Shown here: positions 5,852-9,699 of the stretch, piece by piece
Layout of the letters: every line of letters begins with the position of its first letter
How positions within the stretch are numbered: position 1 is the stretch's first letter
Assembly: GCA_020062605.1 (NCBI GenBank)
Contig: JAGUWA010000061.1
Location: 1-9,699 of the forward strand
DNA: 9,699 nt
From: Parvibaculum sp.
GTDB taxonomy: Bacteria; Pseudomonadota; Alphaproteobacteria; Parvibaculales; Parvibaculaceae
Reading direction: 5' to 3'
Translations under genes and position numbers: made by a program
Notes under the pieces: generated by a model
What the model saw: only the letters and a program-made list of their open reading frames with translations
What the model was told of the DNA's origin: nothing
Databases searched by the model: none

Positions 5852-7648
5852 TTGTCGTCGCTTGATCTTGGAGTCGTGGGAAACGGCACATATGGCGCGC
5901 TGATCGACAAGTGGGCCCGCATCGTCTGGTGCTGCCTGCCCCGTTTCGACGGCGATCCGGTCTTCTACAGCCTGCTGAATGGCGAGGGTGCGGAGGAGGG
6001 CGACGGTGCCCGCGGCTACTGGGGCATCGAACTCGAAGGCGCCGCTTCCACCCGCCAGTATTACCGCCACAACACCGCGATACTCGTTACGGAAGTGACC
6101 GATCGCGACGGCAATACGATAGAGATCACCGACTTTGCGCCGCGCTTCACCCAGCGTGAGCGAATTTTCCAGCCGATGACAATGGTGCGCCGCGTGCGTC
6201 CCGTCGAAGGCACGCCGCGTGTCCGCGTTCGCATCCGTCCCGGTTTCAACTATGGCGCGGAAGAGCCGACGGTCACGCGCGGCAGCAACCATGTCCGCTA
6301 TGTTCATAGCGGCTTTGCGCTTCGGCTGACGACCAATGCCCCGGTGACCTATCTTCTCGCCGAGACCGCCTTCAATCTCACCGGCCCCATGAGCTTCATC
6401 CTCGGTCCCGACGAAACCCTCATCGGAGGCATCGAGGAAACCGCGCGCCAGTTCGAGGAACGCACAGAAGACTACTGGAGGAAATGGGTCCGCCGCCTCG
6501 CGCTGCCGCTCGAATGGCAACAGGCGGTGATCCGCGCCGCCATCACGCTGAAACTCTGCTGCTACGAGGAAACCGGTGCCATCGTCGCGGCGCTCACGAC
6601 AAGCATACCCGAAGCGGCGAACACGGAACGCAACTGGGATTATCGCTTCTGCTGGTTGCGTGACGCCTTCTTCGTCGTTCGAGCGCTCAACTCGCTCGCC
6701 GAGGTGGAGACGATGGAAAATTATCTCCGCTATCTCGGCAACATCGTCGGGACGGCGCGGGACGGCCATCTGCAGCCCGTCTACGGCATCGGCCTTGAGA
6801 CGCATCTGACGGAGTCCTTGGTCGATACGCTGAAGGGATATCGCGGCATGGGTCCCGTGCGCCGGGGCAATCAGGCCTATGAGCATTTCCAGCACGACGT
6901 CTATGGCAACGTGATTCTCGCTGCCACGCAGTCCTTCTTTGACGAGCGCTTGCTTCAGCAGCCGGCAAAGGCGGATTTCGAGCGCTATGAGAAGGTCGGC
7001 GAACGCGCCTATGCGATGCACAAGCAGCCGGACGCGGGTATGTGGGAATTGCGCACCCGCGCTCATGTCCACACCTCGTCAAGCCTCATGTGCTGGGCGG
7101 CCTGCGACAGACTCGCGCGAATTGCCGAGCATCTCGGTCTGCAAGAGCGGGCGCGCCATTGGCGCCGGCTCGCAGACGAGGTGCAGGAGACGATCTGCAA
7201 GCGGGCATGGAACGAAGAAATGGGGGCCTTCGCGGAGAGCTTCGAGGGGGCCGGCCTCGACGCAGGGCTTCTGCTGATGACGGAAGTGAATTTCCTGAAA
7301 CCTTCCGATCCCCGCTTCCAGTCGACCCTTGCGGCCGTCGAGAAAGCGCTCCTGCGCGGGAACCACATGTTTCGTTACGCCACCGAAGACGACTTCGGCA
7401 TGCCGCGGAACGCATTCAATATCTGCACGTTCTGGTATATCGACGCCCTCGCGCGTGTCGGACGAACGGACGAAGCGCGCGACATCTTCGAGTCGATCCT
7501 CGCCTGCCGGAACAGTCTCGGCCTGCTCTCCGAAGACACCGACCCGGCGACGGGCGAGCTGTGGGGAAACTTTCCCCAGACCTATTCTCTTGTAGGCATA
7601 ATCAATGCGGCGATGCGCTTGAGCCGGAAATGGGAAGAGCAGATATGA
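5852..7648 (+). CDS. Glycoside hydrolase family 15 protein (probable trehalase or alpha-glucosidase), TTG start
   Basis: This 598-residue protein has no signal peptide and is predicted cytosolic. The N-terminal beta-sandwich region opens with LDLGVVGNGTYGALID and has IVWCCLPRFDGDPVF, typical of bacterial GH15. The (alpha/alpha)6 catalytic domain has NWDYRFCWLRDA at 261-272, GYRGMGPVRRGNQ, then GMWELR with Glu399 as likely general acid. The block SEDTDPATGELWGNFPQ starts at Ser560, with Glu561 the likely general base. Actinobacterial GH15 members include genuine trehalases, and the position between otsB and otsA points to trehalose; glucoamylase or isomaltose-type activity cannot be excluded. 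Where many family members have RHFTHSK after the acid, this one has AHVHTSSSLM, suggesting a separate subgroup. The TTG start is set by the AAGGAGGAAG site; a longer frame from TTG 5786 would overlap otsB and lacks homology. The stop overlaps the otsA start (ATGA, 7645-7648), so a hydrolase and the synthase are translationally coupled. Confidence 0.9.
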   Translation: MSSLDLGVVGNGTYGALIDKWARIVWCCLPRFDGDPVFYSLLNGEGAEEGDGARGYWGIELEGAASTRQYYRHNTAILVTEVTDRDGNTIEITDFAPRFTQRERIFQPMTMVRRVRPVEGTPRVRVRIRPGFNYGAEEPTVTRGSNHVRYVHSGFALRLTTNAPVTYLLAETAFNLTGPMSFILGPDETLIGGIEETARQFEERTEDYWRKWVRRLALPLEWQQAVIRAAITLKLCCYEETGAIVAALTTSIPEAANTERNWDYRFCWLRDAFFVVRALNSLAEVETMENYLRYLGNIVGTARDGHLQPVYGIGLETHLTESLVDTLKGYRGMGPVRRGNQAYEHFQHDVYGNVILAATQSFFDERLLQQPAKADFERYEKVGERAYAMHKQPDAGMWELRTRAHVHTSSSLMCWAACDRLARIAEHLGLQERARHWRRLADEVQETICKRAWNEEMGAFAESFEGAGLDAGLLLMTEVNFLKPSDPRFQSTLAAVEKALLRGNHMFRYATEDDFGMPRNAFNICTFWYIDALARVGRTDEARDIFESILACRNSLGLLSEDTDPATGELWGNFPQTYSLVGIINAAMRLSRKWEEQI

Positions 7649-9051
7649 ACCGTCTGGTCGTCGTCTCCAACCGCGTCGGTCCCGTGCGAGACGCCGCGCG
7701 GGCAGGAGGCCTCGCCGTCGCGCTTGTCGATGCGCTGAAGTCGAGTGGCGGTCTCTGGTACGGATGGAGCGGCAAGGTCGACGAGCACGGCCAGGATCGG
7801 GCAAAGATCGAGGATGTGGGAAGCCTGACGCTCGCGACGGTCGACCTCAGCACCGAGGAACACGAGGAATATTACAACGGCTTCGCCAATCGCTGCCTCT
7901 GGCCGCTTTTTCATTACCGCATCGATCTGACGGCCTTCGACCGCCGCTATTACGAGGGCTACCGGCGCGTCAACGCGAAATTTGCGCGCGTTCTTCATCC
8001 ACTGCTGAAGCCGGACGACACGATCTGGGTGCATGATTATCATTTTCTTGCTTTCGGCAACGAGCTGCGTCGCATGGGCGCCGAACAGCCGATCGGCTTC
8101 TTCCTGCACATTCCCTTTCCCGCGCGCGAGGTGCTGGCGGCGCTCCCTCACCACGACGCGATGGTGCGCGGGCTCTTCGCTTACGATGTGCTCGGGTTTC
8201 AGACGGAGCGCGACTGCGAGCGCTTCCGCGACTACGTCGTTCGCGAAGCGCAAGGGCGGGCGGAAGGCGACAGGCTGCACTGCTTCGGCCGCACCGTCAC
8301 GGTGAGGGCTTTCCCCATCGGCATCGACACGGAAGGCTTCGCGCGCATGGCTGCGACCGATAAGGACGCGCGCAAGCAGTACGACAAGGCGATGAGTTCT
8401 CTCAATGGCCGTACGCAGATCGTCGGCGTCGACCGGCTCGACTATACGAAAGGCATCGCGGAACGGTTCCGGGCCTATGAGCGCCTGCTCGAGGATTATC
8501 CCGAGACGCGGCGTCAGGTCTCCTACCTCCAGATCGCGGCCACGTCGCGCGGCGACGTGCAGGAATACCGCGAGATGCGCGAGGAGCTCGACGGGCTTTC
8601 AGGCCACATCAACGGAGCTTATGGCGAGTTCGACTGGACGCCGCTGCGCTATCTGAACAGGCCCGTGGCGCGCCGCTCGCTGTCGGGCCTCTACCGCGCG
8701 AGCAAGATCGGTCTCGTTACGCCGCTGCGCGACGGCATGAACCTCGTTGCGAAGGAATATGTTGCCGCCCAGGATCCGGAAGATCCGGGTGTCCTCGTCC
8801 TCTCGCGTTTCGCCGGCGCCTCCTATCAGATGCAGGAGGCGATCATCGTGAACCCCTACGACATCAAGGGGGTGGCGGATGCATTGCAGATTGCGCGATA
8901 TATGAGCCTGCAGGAGCGGCGCGAGCGCTTCGAGGCTTTGATGACACGCCTCAAAAAGGAAGATGTCGCGCAGTGGCGCGATGAATTTCTGGAAGCGCTT
9001 TCGAGCGTATCGCGTGAGCGTGCAGCAGGATCCAGGGCAGGGGGAAACTAG
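7645..9051 (+). CDS. otsA: Alpha,alpha-trehalose-phosphate synthase (UDP-forming)
   Basis: This 468-residue GT20 retaining glycosyltransferase joins glucose from UDP-glucose to glucose-6-phosphate to give trehalose-6-phosphate in the cytosol. The N-terminal loop SNRVGPV (8-14) and AGGLAVAL are followed by GGLWYGWSG at 35-43. HDYHF at 130-134 contains the Asp131 equivalent of E. coli Asp130. GVDRLDYTKG at 261-270 gives Arg264 and Lys269, matching the UDP-glucose phosphate-binding pair Arg262/Lys267 of E. coli OtsA. RDGMNLVAKEY at 362-372 is the donor-site signature. Length equals that of the single-domain bacterial enzyme, and there is no fused phosphatase domain. The ATG at 7645 overlaps the GH15 stop and has GGGAAGAG just upstream; it gives the canonical MNRLVVVSNR start, so the long upstream extension of the frame is not used. 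glk begins 5 bp after the stop codon. Confidence 0.97.
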   Translation: MNRLVVVSNRVGPVRDAARAGGLAVALVDALKSSGGLWYGWSGKVDEHGQDRAKIEDVGSLTLATVDLSTEEHEEYYNGFANRCLWPLFHYRIDLTAFDRRYYEGYRRVNAKFARVLHPLLKPDDTIWVHDYHFLAFGNELRRMGAEQPIGFFLHIPFPAREVLAALPHHDAMVRGLFAYDVLGFQTERDCERFRDYVVREAQGRAEGDRLHCFGRTVTVRAFPIGIDTEGFARMAATDKDARKQYDKAMSSLNGRTQIVGVDRLDYTKGIAERFRAYERLLEDYPETRRQVSYLQIAATSRGDVQEYREMREELDGLSGHINGAYGEFDWTPLRYLNRPVARRSLSGLYRASKIGLVTPLRDGMNLVAKEYVAAQDPEDPGVLVLSRFAGASYQMQEAIIVNPYDIKGVADALQIARYMSLQERRERFEALMTRLKKEDVAQWRDEFLEALSSVSRERAAGSRAGGN

Positions 9052-9056
9052 CGAAA

Positions 9057-9699
9057 ATGGGCGGGGCGGACGAAGGCTCTCTTCTCGTCGCAGATATCGG
9101 TGGCACAAACGCGCGCTTTGCTCTGGCGAAGGAGAGTGGCGGGCGCATCGGTGTGGCGCCGCCAACGATCTATCGGACGGCGGACTTTCCGACCCTTGAA
9201 GCAGCGCTCGGATGTTTCCTCGACGAGGCGGGCCATCCGCGTATTGCGGGCGTCGCGGCTTGTGCGGCAGGCCCCATCGAAGGCAAGGGTGCCAGCGCGC
9301 ATATTGCCATGACGAATTGTCCCTGGGACGTGACGGTCGGTACGCTGCGCGAGGTGACGGGCGCCGCGCGGCCGCAGCTGATGAACGACTTCGCCGCGCT
9401 GGCGCTTTCCATTCCGGGGCTCGACGCGTCGGAACTTTCGCCTGTCGGCCCCGAGCGCATGCCTGTCGCCGGCGAGCCGGTCGGTCTGATCGGCGCGGGA
9501 ACGGGGCTTGGCGTCGCCTCGCTCGTCTTCGGTGCAGGCCATGAGATTGCCGTGCCGGGCGAAGGCGGTCATGTCGATCTCGCGGCGGGCAACGATCGCG
9601 AGGCGGCGGTGATCGCGCATCTGCGGGCGCGATTCGGTCATGTCTCGGCGGAGCGTGTGCTTTCCGGCCCCGGCCTCGTCACGCTTTATGGGGCCCTGG
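9057..9699 (+). CDS. glk: Glucokinase (Glk family), 3' end beyond the window
   Basis: The frame is open from ATG 9057 to the window edge, giving 214 residues of a protein usually about 320 long. It belongs to the proteobacterial Glk family (ATP-dependent glucokinase), not the ROK type. The phosphate-binding loop is ADIGGTNARF at 12-21. Sugar-site and catalytic blocks are AMTNCPW, MNDFAALAL (Asn110, Asp111), the nucleotide-binding GAGTGLG at 146-152, PGEGGHVDLA at 167-176 (Glu169, His172) and ERVLSGPGLV near the edge. All key residues visible so far are intact. It phosphorylates glucose to glucose-6-phosphate. The start is 5 bp after the otsA stop, with a G-rich stretch (9039-9044) about 12 nt upstream as a weak Shine-Dalgarno. 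Being in this operon it could recover glucose freed by the GH15 enzyme and resupply OtsA with its acceptor substrate. Confidence 0.95.
   Translation, partial: MGGADEGSLLVADIGGTNARFALAKESGGRIGVAPPTIYRTADFPTLEAALGCFLDEAGHPRIAGVAACAAGPIEGKGASAHIAMTNCPWDVTVGTLREVTGAARPQLMNDFAALALSIPGLDASELSPVGPERMPVAGEPVGLIGAGTGLGVASLVFGAGHEIAVPGEGGHVDLAAGNDREAAVIAHLRARFGHVSAERVLSGPGLVTLYGAL

Noticed and set aside
5468..7072. Minus-strand open frame of 534 codons
   Set aside because: Antisense to otsB and the GH15 gene, both of which have intact catalytic motifs; no recognisable protein features.
7042..7644. Upstream extension of the otsA frame by 201 codons
   Set aside because: It overlaps the GH15 coding region in another frame and shows no GT20 sequence. 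The canonical OtsA start MNRLVVVSNR is at 7645.

Overview
The window looks like chromosomal DNA from a high-GC alphaproteobacterium, possibly of the Hyphomicrobiales/Parvibaculum type. I infer this from GC-rich third codon positions, an rpmH gene with an rnpA-like frame behind it, and the types of protein encoded; no database search was possible. Coding density is very high. I see no mobile element, tRNA, rRNA or CRISPR array.

Layout: on the minus strand at the left edge is rpmH (ribosomal protein L34; 73-207, GTG start), followed by a cut-off frame that is probably the start of rnpA. A sigma-70-like promoter at 353-382 and a leader of about 140 nt serve rpmH. From position 500 to the right edge, eight plus-strand genes follow one another with overlaps or gaps of no more than 37 bp and no convincing terminator, so they may form one long operon or two or three sub-operons.

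Module 1 (500-3518) holds an exported DUF547 protein, a TVP38/TMEM64 (VTT-domain) membrane protein overlapping it by ATGA, and a dihydrolipoamide-dehydrogenase/mercuric-reductase-like flavoprotein. The flavoprotein keeps the CxxxxC redox pair but has Tyr where the catalytic His normally sits. A periplasmic protein with conserved Cys residues, a membrane protein and a cytosolic dithiol oxidoreductase encoded together suggest a redox or transport system of unknown substrate.

A transmembrane sensor histidine kinase with no response regulator beside it (3556-5061) lies between the two modules.

Module 2 (5076 to the end) is a trehalose cycle: otsB (trehalose-6-phosphate phosphatase), a GH15 hydrolase (probable trehalase or other alpha-glucosidase) starting at TTG, otsA (trehalose-6-phosphate synthase) overlapping the GH15 gene by ATGA, and glk (glucokinase, cut by the window edge). 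Together they could make trehalose from UDP-glucose and glucose-6-phosphate, split it to glucose, and return the glucose to glucose-6-phosphate. The placement of the kinase suggests, but does not prove, that an envelope or redox signal is linked to compatible-solute metabolism.
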